The translations under genes were made by a program, and so were the position numbers. Below are positions 14,238 through 23,311 of a stretch of 64,000 bases of DNA, in pieces (position 1 is the stretch's first letter; each line of letters opens with the position of its first letter). This stretch comes from Streptomyces pyxinicus. GTDB taxonomy: Bacteria > Actinomycetota > Actinomycetes > Streptomycetales > Streptomycetaceae. Location: positions 1 to 64,000 of the forward strand of contig NZ_JANUGP010000014.1 of the NCBI RefSeq assembly GCF_024753135.1, read 5' to 3'. Below the pieces are notes generated by a model. The model made no database searches, had not been told where the DNA came from, and saw only the letters and a program-made list of their open reading frames with translations.

Positions 14238-16082
14238 ATGCCCACCCGCAGCCCCCGTTCGGTCGCCACGTTCCCCATCGTGCTCAGGGAACTGACCGTG
14301 CTGCGCGCCGAGAACATCACCCCGGGGATGCGCCGCCTCACCCTCGGCGGGGAACAGCTCCGCGCCTTCCGGCGGGACGGACTCGACCTGCCCGGGCTGC
14401 GCACCGAGGGCTTCGACGACCATGTGAAGTTCTTCTTCACCGACGAGGACGGGCGCCTCGTCCTGCCCCGGCAGAACGTCAGCAGCCTGGACTGGCCCGC
14501 CGACGGCCGGCCGGTCTCCAAGGACTACACCCCGGTCCGCTTCGACCCCGAGGCCGGCGAGATCGACTTCGACTTCGTCCGGCACGAGGGCGGCATCGCC
14601 TCCGGCTGGGCCGAACACGTCAAGCCCGGCGAGAGCGCCTGGATCGCCGGCCCCAAGATGTCCCACAGCCACCCGGAGGGCGCCGACTGGCTGCTGATCG
14701 TCGGCGACGAGACCGCGCTGCCCGCCATCGGCCGCTGGCTCGCGGAGATGCCCGAGGGCACCCGTGCCAAGGTCTTCATCGAGGTCGGCGAGGACAGCCA
14801 CCGCCAGGACCTGCCCACCCGCGCCGACGCCGACATCGTCTGGCTCTCCCGCGCCGGCGCCCCCGCCGGCACCACCGACCTGCTGGAGCGGGCCGTCCGG
14901 GACACCGAGTGGCTGCCCGGCACCGTCTTCGCCTGGGTGGCCGGCGAGGCCGTCACCCTCAAGGGCATTCGCCGCCATCTGGTGACGGAACGTCAGGTGC
15001 CGCGCGAGCACCTGGACATCACCGGCTACTGGCGGCGCACCGAACCCGCCGCACCCGGCACCCCGGCGGTCGAGGAGGACGCGGAGGACGACGCCCACGA
15101 GCGGCTGCACGAGCTGACCGACCTCGCCCCCGGCTACGCCATCCGTGCCGCCGTCACCCTCGGCGTCTTCGAACTCGTCGCCGCCGGCGTCCGCGACCCG
15201 CGCGAACTGGCCGCCCGCACCGCCGCCGACCCCGCCACCCTCACCCCCCTGCTCGCCTACCTCGCCTCCCTCGACGTGCTCGCCGACGACGGGGACGGCG
15301 GCTACCGGCTCGCCGCGGTCGGCGAGGAACTCGTCGACGACGACCACTCCGCGTACGAGTACCACCTGGGCGGCGCCCAAGCCGCGCTCGACGCCTCCTT
15401 CAGCGGACTCCTGCACACCCTGCGCACCGGCGAGGCCGGCTACCGCACCCACGGCGGCGACACCCTGGCCGGCGCCATGGCCGACGACCCGCGCCTGGCC
15501 GGCACCGCGCGGGCGGCCGTCGAGGACCACGCCCGCTGGATCGCCCCCGGCGTGGCCGGCGCCCACGACTGGTCCGCCGTGTCCACGCTGACCGCGACCG
15601 GACACGGCTCGGCCACCGTCGTCAACGCCCTGGCCAAGTCCTTCCCCGCACTGCGCGCCCGGATCGCGGCGATGCCCTCCGCCCTGCGGGTGCTGCGCGA
15701 GGAACTGCTCGACACCGACGTGCTGCCGCGCGTCGAGCTGGTACCGCGCGCCTCCGGGGTACCCGAGGGCGCGCACACGCTGCTGATGTGCCGTCAGCTG
15801 GAATGGCTGGCCGACGACGACGCCGTACAGGTCCTCGCGGAGGCCGGCGCCGGGCTCGCGGCCGGCGGCACGCTGGTCCTCGTCGAACAGGTGACGCCGG
15901 CCGACGCCGACGACATCGACGCCGTCCTGCACCACCTGCGCCTCAAATGCGTCTTCGGCTCCGGCGTCCGGGACGCCGAGCACATCGCCGCCCTCGCCGA
16001 GCGGGCCGGCCTGACGGTGCGGGCCTGCCGGGACATCGGCTGGGACCACCGGCTGTGGGTCGCCGGCCGAGCGGACGGCTGA
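14238..16082 (+). CDS. Siderophore-interacting flavin reductase fused to a methyltransferase-like domain
   Basis: 614 residues with two unrelated halves. Residues about 10-265 are a SIP/ViuB-type reductase: FAD-binding barrel with RLTLGGEQL, KDYTPVRFDPEAGEIDFDFV, then the NAD(P)H-binding half with LLIVGDETALPAIGRWL. This enzyme class reduces ferric siderophores in the cytoplasm and releases iron. Residues about 290-614 resemble a class I O-methyltransferase with a winged-helix dimerisation region (YAIRAAVTLGVFELVAAG...ELAARTAADPATL). The SAM-binding glycine motif appears degenerate (TATGHGSATVVNAL). AGAAGGAG precedes ATG 14238. Typical SIP proteins are about 250-290 residues, so the C-terminal half is an addition. 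It may methylate a catechol, act as a sensor, or be inactive; no evidence decides. Confidence 0.88.
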   Translation: MPTRSPRSVATFPIVLRELTVLRAENITPGMRRLTLGGEQLRAFRRDGLDLPGLRTEGFDDHVKFFFTDEDGRLVLPRQNVSSLDWPADGRPVSKDYTPVRFDPEAGEIDFDFVRHEGGIASGWAEHVKPGESAWIAGPKMSHSHPEGADWLLIVGDETALPAIGRWLAEMPEGTRAKVFIEVGEDSHRQDLPTRADADIVWLSRAGAPAGTTDLLERAVRDTEWLPGTVFAWVAGEAVTLKGIRRHLVTERQVPREHLDITGYWRRTEPAAPGTPAVEEDAEDDAHERLHELTDLAPGYAIRAAVTLGVFELVAAGVRDPRELAARTAADPATLTPLLAYLASLDVLADDGDGGYRLAAVGEELVDDDHSAYEYHLGGAQAALDASFSGLLHTLRTGEAGYRTHGGDTLAGAMADDPRLAGTARAAVEDHARWIAPGVAGAHDWSAVSTLTATGHGSATVVNALAKSFPALRARIAAMPSALRVLREELLDTDVLPRVELVPRASGVPEGAHTLLMCRQLEWLADDDAVQVLAEAGAGLAAGGTLVLVEQVTPADADDIDAVLHHLRLKCVFGSGVRDAEHIAALAERAGLTVRACRDIGWDHRLWVAGRADG

Positions 16083-16139
16083 CCCCGGCGACACGGGAGT
16101 ACGGCCCGGTCGCGCCGCACGGCTCGACCGGGCCCCGCC

Positions 16140-16322
16140 TCACCCTCCGTCCAGGCTCTCCCGTGCCCAGGCCACGGCCTCCTCGAACCGCGCCACGCCG
16201 ACGACCGGACACCCCCAGAACCTCACCGCCGCCTCGGGCGCCGGACTCCGCCCGCCCGCGAAGGCGAGCCCCCGGCAACGATCGCCCGGTGCCATCCGCA
16301 AGTTCTTTACCGCACGACCCAT
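16140..16322 (-). CDS. Possible 60-residue ORF of unknown function
   Basis: An ATG-initiated frame with G/C-rich third positions, ending VGVARFEEAVAWARESLDGG. It overlaps the tautomerase-like remnant by 16 nt and has no recognisable domain. It could be the tail of a decayed gene rather than a functional protein. The reading frame is all that supports it. Confidence 0.3.
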   Translation of the reverse strand: MGRAVKNLRMAPGDRCRGLAFAGGRSPAPEAAVRFWGCPVVGVARFEEAVAWARESLDGG

Positions 16323-17112
16323 TTCTGTTCCCTGACCTCCTCCCCGAGCACCTCCGCCACGGCCTCGGTCAGCCGCGCGACCAGCAGCCGGCGGGTCTCC
16401 GGCGTGCCCCGCCACTCCGGGGACAGATGCAGTTGGACCCAGCCCACCCGCGGCGGCAACCTCGGACAGCGGGAACCAGGGTCGGCAGCCAGGCCCCGGC
16501 CGCGACCACGGCCCGGCGCACCCGCAGCGAGCCGGTCGGGGTCGTCACCTCGACGCCCCCGGCCACCGGACACAGGCCGGTGACCCGGCTTCCGGTCAGC
16601 ACCCGGGCGCCCGCCGCCCGTGCCAGGTCCACGGCCGCCCGGATGGTCGCCTCCGGACGCACGATGCCCGCGCCGGGCTCCCACACCCCGATGTGGCCCT
16701 TCGGGACCGCCGTGTGCCCGGGGAAGCGTTCCTCCAGCTCGGCGGCGGACAGCGTCCGCACCTCGATGCCGTGCGCCGCGGCGGCGCGCAGCGTCCCGCC
16801 GGTGACCGGGCCGTCCGGCGGGCCGATGAGCAGTCCGCCGGAGGGGACGGACAGCTCCGCGCCCGAGGCCCGCTCCAGTTCGCCCCACAGGCGGGCCGAC
16901 CGGCGGGCGAGCGGCACCAGGTCCGGGTGTTCCAGGCAGGTGATCCGGAACATCCGCGAACCGCCGTGCGAGCCGCCCCACGCGTGCCCCGGCGGATACC
17001 GGTCTACGCCGATCACGTCCACGCCCCGCACCGCGAGCTGCCACAGCGCCGCCGAACCCCAGGCGCCCAGGCCGATCACGGCGGCTTCCGCGTCCCAGCC
17101 ACGCACGGACAT
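16307..17112 (-). pseudogene. Remnants of an MSOX-type FAD oxidoreductase joined to a tautomerase fragment
   Basis: From ATG 17112 the frame reads an FAD-dependent amine oxidase of the sarcosine/N-methyltryptophan oxidase class: AAVIGLGAWGSAALWQL (dinucleotide fold), then GGSHGGSRMFRITC (flavin-attachment region). Homology stops near residue 220 at VVAAGAWLPTLVP, after which the frame turns to Arg/Gly-rich nonsense and ends at 16369; relatives have about 370-390 residues. In the next frame (16307 to about 16450) lies a 4-oxalocrotonate-tautomerase-like tail: LSPEWRGTPETRRLLVARL, ending EQKWVVR. It lacks a normal Met-Pro start. The junction looks like a deletion or frameshift fusing two broken genes. 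A sequencing error alone would not explain the missing oxidase C-terminus. Confidence 0.65.
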
Positions 17113-17152
17113 GTCGTCCCTCACCTCCACGAGCGCCCGGACACCCGGACGG

Positions 17153-17785
17153 TCAGACGGACTTGAGCACCTCGTCGGTCGTGGTCACCACCGCGCAGCG
17201 GCCCGCCGCCCAGCGCAGGGCCGTCTCGTGGTCCTCGGGGGAGAAGTCGGCCACGGCGTCGGCGACCACGAAGGCCTGGAGGTCCCGCATCCACGCGTCG
17301 CAGGCCGTCATCATCACGCCGATGTGCGCGTACACCCCGACGATCACCAACTGGTCGCGGCCCGCGGCCCGCATCCGCTCGGCGAGGTCGGTACGGACGA
17401 ACGCGCTGTACTTCCACTTGGTGAGCAGCGTGTCCCCGGCCGCGGGCGCCACGGACTCCGGAATCGCGAGGGCCGCCGGGTCGTCGGCGACCCCCGGGCC
17501 CCAGAAGTCGAGCTGGAGCCCGCGCTCCTCGGGCGTCTGGCCGCCGCGCTGCACCGAGTAGACGACCGGTATCCCGGCCCGGCGGCTCTCCGCCAGCAGC
17601 CGGGCCGTGTTGGCGAGCAGGCCGGTCAGCGGCTGCCCGCCCGCCGGGAAGGCCGACAGGAAGTGCTGCTGGAGGTCGTGCACGAGCAGCACCGCGCGTG
17701 CCGGGTCCACGGTCCAGGACACCCGGTTGACCGGCAGCCGGCCGGCGTCCGGGAGCGGGTAGGCGGTGATGGTCGGAAGTGCCAT
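17153..17785 (-). CDS. dhbB: Isochorismatase (DhbB/EntB N-terminal type, no carrier domain)
   Basis: 210 residues, opening MALPTITAYPLPDAGRLP as EntB-type enzymes do. It hydrolyses isochorismate to 2,3-dihydro-2,3-dihydroxybenzoate plus pyruvate. Visible family residues include LLVHDLQQHFL (catalytic Asp) and VGVYAHIGVMMTACDAWM, where Gly stands at the Cys position of cysteine hydrolases, as in true isochorismatases. EntB is about 285 residues because it carries an ArCP; here the protein stops after the hydrolase and the ArCP is separate at 8352-8618. The gene is 15 nt downstream of dhbE in a dhbA-dhbE-dhbB run. Confidence 0.93.
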   Translation of the reverse strand: MALPTITAYPLPDAGRLPVNRVSWTVDPARAVLLVHDLQQHFLSAFPAGGQPLTGLLANTARLLAESRRAGIPVVYSVQRGGQTPEERGLQLDFWGPGVADDPAALAIPESVAPAAGDTLLTKWKYSAFVRTDLAERMRAAGRDQLVIVGVYAHIGVMMTACDAWMRDLQAFVVADAVADFSPEDHETALRWAAGRCAVVTTTDEVLKSV

Positions 17786-17800
17786 GCGGACACCGGCCTT

Positions 17801-19468
17801 TCAGGGCTGCTCGGGGAAGGCCGCGACCGAGCGCAGCCCCTTCTTGCTGACCTTGCCGACACCGGTGTGCGGGAAGGCGTCGACGAAGCGGACGAGGTCG
17901 GGGATCTTGTAGGCGGCGACACCGCGCTCGCGTACGAACGCCTTGATCTGTGCGGCCGTCGGCGGCTCGGCGTCCGCGCGCAGGATCACATGGGCGAGGG
18001 TGCGCTCGCCGAGGTACTCGTCGGGCACGGCGACCAGCGAGACGTCGTGCACCGACGGGTGGGCCAGGATGATGTTCTCGATCTCCTCCGGGGCGACCTT
18101 CTCCCCACCCCGGTTGATCTGGTCCTTGGCCCGGCCCTCCACCACCAGATGCCCGCTCGGCGTACGGCGCACGATGTCACCGGTGCGGTAGAACCCGTCC
18201 TCGGTGAACGCCGACTTGTTGTGCTCGGGCGCCCGCCAGTAGCCCCGGATGGTGTACGGGCCCCGGGTGAGCAGATGACCGAACTCGCCCTCGGCCACGT
18301 CCCGGTCGGAGTCGTCCACGATCCTGACCTCGTCGTCGGGGGAGATCGGCAGGCCCTGCGTGGTGACGACGGTCTCCGGATCGTCGTCCAGCCGGGTGTA
18401 GTTGACCAGCCCCTCCGCCATGCCGAAGACCTGCATCAGCTTGCAGCCGAGCGCGGGCTCCAGCCGCCGGGCCGCCTGCTCGCTGTACTTCGCCCCGCCG
18501 ACCAGGACCAACTCCAGGCTGCTCAGGTCGCGTTCGCCGCGCGCGGCGCTGTCCGTCCACAGCAGGGCGAGCGGCGGCACCAGTCCGGTCATGGTCGCCC
18601 GCTCCCGCTCGATCAGCGCGAACGCGGTCGTCGGATCGGGCTTCGGGCACAGCACGACCGTACCCCCGGCGTACAGAGTGCCCAGCCAACCGGGGCTGCT
18701 CATGGGGAAGTTGTGGGCGGCCGGCAGGACGACGAGGAAGCGGGTGTCCGCGTCGACACCGCAGATCTCGTTGGAGCCGCGCAGCGAGTAGAGGTAGTCG
18801 TCGTGGGTGCGCGGGATCAGTTTGGACACCCCGGTCGTCCCGCCCGACAGCTGGAGGAAGGCCAGCTCGTGCGGTTGCGGGCCGGGCAGCGGCCCCGCCG
18901 GGTCGCGGGGCACCTCGGACAGTGCCGTGTGCGGGCCCGGCTCGCCGGCCACGAACACCTCCCGCAGGGCGGGGGAGTGGCGCCGGACACGGGTGGCGAG
19001 GTCGCGGTGGTCGAAACCGGCGTGCACGTCCGGGATCACATAGGCGACGGCCTCCGAGAAGGAGCAGAAGTGCGTGATCTCGGTCTCGCGGTGGGCCGGC
19101 AGCGCGAACACGGGCAGCGCGCCGATCCGGAACAGCGCGAACACCACCTCGGCGAACTCGCCGACGTTGGGCAGCTGGACGACCACCCGGTCCCCGCGGC
19201 CGATGCCACGCGCCGCGAACCCGGCCGCGAGCCGGCCGGCCGCCTCGTCCAGTTCCCGGTAGGTCCAGGTACGGCGCTCGGGCTCCGGGTCGACCAGGGC
19301 GATCCGGTCGGGATGGGCGACGGCTCGCTCCCGGAGCATCCCGCCGAAGGTCTCCCCCCGCCAGTGGCCGGCACGGCGGTAGCGCTCGGCGAACTCATCG
19401 GGCCAGGTCGGCGCGTCCACGCCGGGGGTCAGCGCCGAGGGCGTCCGAAGCGTCGGTTCGTTGGTCAC
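17801..19468 (-). CDS. dhbE: 2,3-dihydroxybenzoate-AMP ligase
   Basis: About 555 residues of the ANL adenylation family. It activates DHB with ATP and loads it onto the aryl carrier protein. The A3 loop is LQLSGGTTGVSKLIPRTH. The pocket segment AAHNFPMSSPG contains the Asn that marks DHB/salicylate ligases of the DhbE/EntE group. VFGMAEGLVNYTRLDD and the hinge and Lys regions (GRAKDQINRGGEKV, GKVSKKGL) are present. GTG 19468 is preferred: GGGAG lies just upstream, whereas further extension would need a TTG start. It lies between dhbA and dhbB. Confidence 0.95.
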   Translation of the reverse strand: MTNEPTLRTPSALTPGVDAPTWPDEFAERYRRAGHWRGETFGGMLRERAVAHPDRIALVDPEPERRTWTYRELDEAAGRLAAGFAARGIGRGDRVVVQLPNVGEFAEVVFALFRIGALPVFALPAHRETEITHFCSFSEAVAYVIPDVHAGFDHRDLATRVRRHSPALREVFVAGEPGPHTALSEVPRDPAGPLPGPQPHELAFLQLSGGTTGVSKLIPRTHDDYLYSLRGSNEICGVDADTRFLVVLPAAHNFPMSSPGWLGTLYAGGTVVLCPKPDPTTAFALIERERATMTGLVPPLALLWTDSAARGERDLSSLELVLVGGAKYSEQAARRLEPALGCKLMQVFGMAEGLVNYTRLDDDPETVVTTQGLPISPDDEVRIVDDSDRDVAEGEFGHLLTRGPYTIRGYWRAPEHNKSAFTEDGFYRTGDIVRRTPSGHLVVEGRAKDQINRGGEKVAPEEIENIILAHPSVHDVSLVAVPDEYLGERTLAHVILRADAEPPTAAQIKAFVRERGVAAYKIPDLVRFVDAFPHTGVGKVSKKGLRSVAAFPEQP

Positions 19469-19513
19469 AGCCAGGCTCCCACCGGGATCAGGGTGCAAGA
19501 GAAGAGAGGGAGG

Positions 19514-20308
19514 TCAGGCGCGCAGCGTGGCGCCGCCGTCCACGTACAGGTCGTGCAGGGTGATGTGCCGGGCGCGGTCGGAGACCAGGAAGGCGACGGC
19601 GTCCGCGATGTCGGACGGCTCGGCGATCCGGCCCAGCGGGATTCCGGTGCGGTACGAGGCCAGGTCCCCCTCGATCACGGCCCGTCGGCCGCTCTCGGCA
19701 CCGTCCGGCGACCGCTCCCACAGGGCGACCTGCATGTCGGTCGCGGTGGAGCCGGGGGAGACGGTGTTGCAGCGCACCCCGTACGGCGCGACCTCCAGCC
19801 CGAGGCACTTGGTGAACATCACCGCGGCGGCCTTGGAGGCGGCGTAGGCGGCCATGCCGGCGCGCGGGACACCGGCCGCGTTGGAGGCGACGGTCACGAT
19901 GCTGCCCCGGCCCCGGACGGTCATCCGGCGGGCGGCGGCCCGCGAGACGTGCAGGACGCCGTTGGTGTTGACGGCGAACACGGCCGCCCAGTCGGCGTCG
20001 TCCAGGTCCACGACGGCCGCACCGCGCAGGACGCCCGCCACGTTGACCGCGATGTCCAGGGGACCGAGGGACTCCTCGGCCTCGGCGACCAGTTCCTCCA
20101 CCGCGTCCGCGTCGGTCACGTCCAGCGCGCGGGAGGTGACCCGGCCCTCGTGCCGCGCGGCCAGCTCCGCCACGCCCTCGGCGTGCACGTCGGTGGCGAG
20201 CACCCGCGCCCCCTGTCCGGCGAGCGCCTCGGCCACGGCGGCGCCGATACCCCGGGCGGCCCCCGTCACCAGGGCGAGCCGCCCGGCCAGCTCCGGTCCC
20301 GCGCTCAT
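19514..20308 (-). CDS. dhbA: 2,3-dihydro-2,3-dihydroxybenzoate dehydrogenase
   Basis: 264-residue short-chain dehydrogenase. The NAD-binding motif is TGAARGIG, with NVAG following and the catalytic YAASKAA. The EntA/DhbA reaction oxidises dihydro-DHB to DHB using NAD+. The assignment rests on family plus adjacency to dhbE and dhbB. ATG 20308 was chosen because MSAGPELAGRLALVTG fits the family N-terminus. A 135-nt leader separates it from the iron box at 20443-20461. Isochorismate synthase (dhbC) is not in this run. Confidence 0.9.
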   Translation of the reverse strand: MSAGPELAGRLALVTGAARGIGAAVAEALAGQGARVLATDVHAEGVAELAARHEGRVTSRALDVTDADAVEELVAEAEESLGPLDIAVNVAGVLRGAAVVDLDDADWAAVFAVNTNGVLHVSRAAARRMTVRGRGSIVTVASNAAGVPRAGMAAYAASKAAAVMFTKCLGLEVAPYGVRCNTVSPGSTATDMQVALWERSPDGAESGRRAVIEGDLASYRTGIPLGRIAEPSDIADAVAFLVSDRARHITLHDLYVDGGATLRA

Positions 20309-20442
20309 GCGGCCACCGCCCTCGGCCGGGTGACGCCGCGACGGTGGACGGAACGTGCCTGACTGCGGGGCGACATGGCCGCGGGGCCTCCGGGGAGCGA
20401 ACGACGGACGTGGCCGTCGGTTCGACACCACGCCCCAGGGAC

Positions 20443-20461
20443 TTAGGTGAGCCTAACCATA
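20443..20461 (-). promoter_or_regulatory. Iron box upstream of dhbA
   Basis: TTAGGTGAGCCTAACCATA: the TTAGGTGAGCCTAACC core fits the DmdR/IdeR consensus, with a weakened right end. It is positioned for repression of the dhbA-dhbE-dhbB operon and also lies upstream of the divergent riboswitch transcript. Confidence 0.85.
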
Positions 20462-20524
20462 ACTGTGTTCGCTTTCCCCTCCAACCACCGGTTCCGGCCC
20501 GCCCGGTCGGCGCCGGCACCGGTG

Positions 20525-20676
20525 ATGGGATGATGATCGGCGACACAAGGCGACGGCGGTCCGAGGAAGCCGGTGGAAATCCGGCGCGGTCCCGCCACTG
20601 TGACCGGGGGCAGTCCATCCCGTCCCATGAGGGTGGCGGGAAGGGGGAGCGTCCGGGAGCCAGGAGACTCACGCGG
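20525..20676 (+). promoter_or_regulatory. Cobalamin riboswitch 1
   Basis: The B12 box is at about 20569-20604 and includes CGCGGTCCCGCCACTGTGAC, preceded by GAAGCCGGTGGAAATCCGG. The downstream aptamer element GGGAGCCAGGAGACTC is near 20656. Approximate edges are given. It lies 55 nt before the ferredoxin-like gene, which it should repress when adenosylcobalamin binds. Confidence 0.93.
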
Positions 20677-20730
20677 TCGCCTCCTTCGACGACACCGGGG
20701 CGGATCTCCCCGGGAGGGGAGCGGGACGGC

Positions 20731-21255
20731 ATGCCCGAGGAACCGATGGACGAGACGCCCGGCGACGCGGCGACCGGGCGAGCCGCCGCGAGCGCGCGAA
20801 CAGCCGAAACCGGGCCAACGGCCGAAACCGGGCCAACGGCCGCGACCGGGCGAGCGGCCGCGACCGGGCCAATGGCCGCGAAGGGGCGAGCGGCCGGGAC
20901 CGGGCGAGCCGCCGTCCCCTGCCGGGTCGTCGTGTGCCGGGACTGCTGCTGCGGCACGCCGAAAGTGCCCGGCATCGACCACGCCCAGCAGACCGCGCGG
21001 CTGCGGTCCGAGGTGCCGGTGCGCGTCTCGGGCTGCCTCGACGTGTGCGAACACGCCAACGTCGTCGTGGTCCAGCCCTCCACCGAGGGCCGCGCCGTCG
21101 GCGCCCGGCCGGTCTGGCTCGGTCTGGTCAACGACATGGACGCCACCGAGGACATCGTCGCCTGGGTACGGGCCGGCGGCCCCGGCGTGGCCCCCCTCCC
21201 CGAGATCCTCGGCCTCTACGGCATGACCCCGCCCCGCCGCTCCCCGAACCCCTGA
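20731..21255 (+). CDS. [2Fe-2S] ferredoxin-like protein (thioredoxin fold) with repeat-rich N-terminus
   Basis: 174 residues. The C-terminal part (about 62-165) is a thioredoxin-like ferredoxin: CRVVVCRDCCCG, then SGCLDVCEHANVVVVQP, then VWLGLVNDMDATEDIVAWV. These cysteines would ligate a 2Fe-2S cluster. The N-terminal part (residues about 15-62) is eight hexapeptide repeats of TGRAAA type encoded by an 18-bp minisatellite, using codons (CGA, CCA, ACA) rare elsewhere in the window. Proteins of this kind occur beside cobalamin genes, and the upstream B12 riboswitch supports a cobalt/corrinoid role, but the exact function is unknown. ATG 20731 follows GGGAGGGGAGCG; ATG 20746 is an alternative. 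Confidence 0.8.
   Translation: MPEEPMDETPGDAATGRAAASARTAETGPTAETGPTAATGRAAATGPMAAKGRAAGTGRAAVPCRVVVCRDCCCGTPKVPGIDHAQQTARLRSEVPVRVSGCLDVCEHANVVVVQPSTEGRAVGARPVWLGLVNDMDATEDIVAWVRAGGPGVAPLPEILGLYGMTPPRRSPNP
20773..20916 (+). repeat. 18-bp coding minisatellite, 8 copies
   Basis: Eight head-to-tail 18-nt units with core ACCGGGCGAGCGGCCGCG fill 144 nt in frame. Each encodes a hexapeptide (TGRAAA, SARTAE, TGPTAE, TGPTAA, TGRAAA, TGPMAA, KGRAAG, TGRAAV). Because the unit is a multiple of three, copy number can change without a frameshift. Confidence 0.92.
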
Positions 21256-21369
21256 CCCCCCGCACGTCCTGGGACGGTTCACTCGCCGGAACCCGGTCGG
21301 CACGCCACGCGCGGATGGCCGGATCACGGCCCTGGATTTACTAGGACGTCCATCTATATAGTCGCGTCG

Positions 21370-21520
21370 AAGGCCCGCGGTGCAGGGAAGCCGGTGCGAC
21401 TCCGGCACGGTCCCGCCACTGTGACCGGGGAGTACGCCGTCGAGCAGGACGCCACTGACGAGCAGGATGTCGGGAAGGCGGACGGCGCGCGCTGATCCGG
21501 GAGTCAGGATACCGGCCGCG
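21370..21520 (+). promoter_or_regulatory. Cobalamin riboswitch 2
   Basis: GGGAAGCCGGTGCGACTCCGG is followed by a B12 box containing CACGGTCCCGCCACTGTGAC (21406-21425). A later GATCCGGGAGTCAGGATACC lies at about 21494-21513. An AT-richer stretch (CATCTATATAG) just upstream may be its promoter. The first ORF downstream is only 28 codons (21560-21646), then the mmsA operon. Confidence 0.9.
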
Positions 21521-21559
21521 GGATGTTCCGTGTTGTCCACGAGGATGGAGCTGACACGC

Positions 21560-21646
21560 ATGGCACCGGTGCGTCTTCACGATCCCGGCCCGCGCGACCG
21601 TCGGTACGGCCCGCCCGGCACTCCCGCCGCCGTGGCCCCGGCCTGA
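21560..21646 (+). CDS. 28-codon ORF directly after riboswitch 2 (leader peptide or remnant)
   Basis: ATG-initiated, with GGAG nine nucleotides upstream. It begins MAPVRLHDPGPRDRRYG and ends in TGA. No domain is recognisable. It occupies the slot where a B12-regulated gene would be expected, so it may be a regulatory leader peptide for the operon at 21778 or what remains of a lost gene. Third-position composition is only moderately coding-like. Confidence 0.35.
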   Translation: MAPVRLHDPGPRDRRYGPPGTPAAVAPA

Positions 21647-21720
21647 CGGACCCCGCCGGCAGCGTCCGCGCGCACCGCACGCGTCGTACGTCACCACGTC
21701 CGCGTGCCGGCCCCGCGCGC

Positions 21721-21758
21721 CCTCCCGGATCATCCCCACCCTCCCGGATCACCCCCAC
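21721..21758 (+). repeat. Tandem 19-bp duplication before mmsA
   Basis: CCTCCCGGATCATCCCCAC (21721-21739) is followed directly by a copy differing at one base (21740-21758), about 20 nt upstream of the mmsA start. It may be replication slippage; no function is apparent. Confidence 0.8.
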
Positions 21759-21777
21759 CTGACGAGAGCAGGCACCC

Positions 21778-23304
<1,527 letters not shown>

Positions 23305-23311
23305 GCGCCGT

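Noticed and set aside
14019..16094. 691-codon minus-strand frame
   Set aside because: Antisense to the reductase fusion; low-complexity Gly/Ala/Val sequence and no domain.
16140..17112. Intact flavin oxidoreductase gene
   Set aside because: The frame loses homology about 150 residues before the family's usual end and changes to nonsense, so it is treated as a pseudogene.
14909..20362. 1817-codon plus-strand frame
   Set aside because: Runs across and antisense to dhbB, dhbE and dhbA and out of frame with the fusion gene; no recognisable protein.
20773..20916. Possible CRISPR-like array from regular repeats
   Set aside because: Units are 18 bp, contiguous, in frame and without spacers, so it is a coding minisatellite.
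20573..21226. Overlapping plus-strand frame through the minisatellite
   Set aside because: The +1 frame of the same repeats; lacks the Cys motifs found in the chosen frame and has poor third-position bias.
21523..21762. 79-codon frame after riboswitch 2
   Set aside because: Arg/Pro/Ser-rich, no ribosome-binding site; the 28-codon frame in the other phase is better supported.
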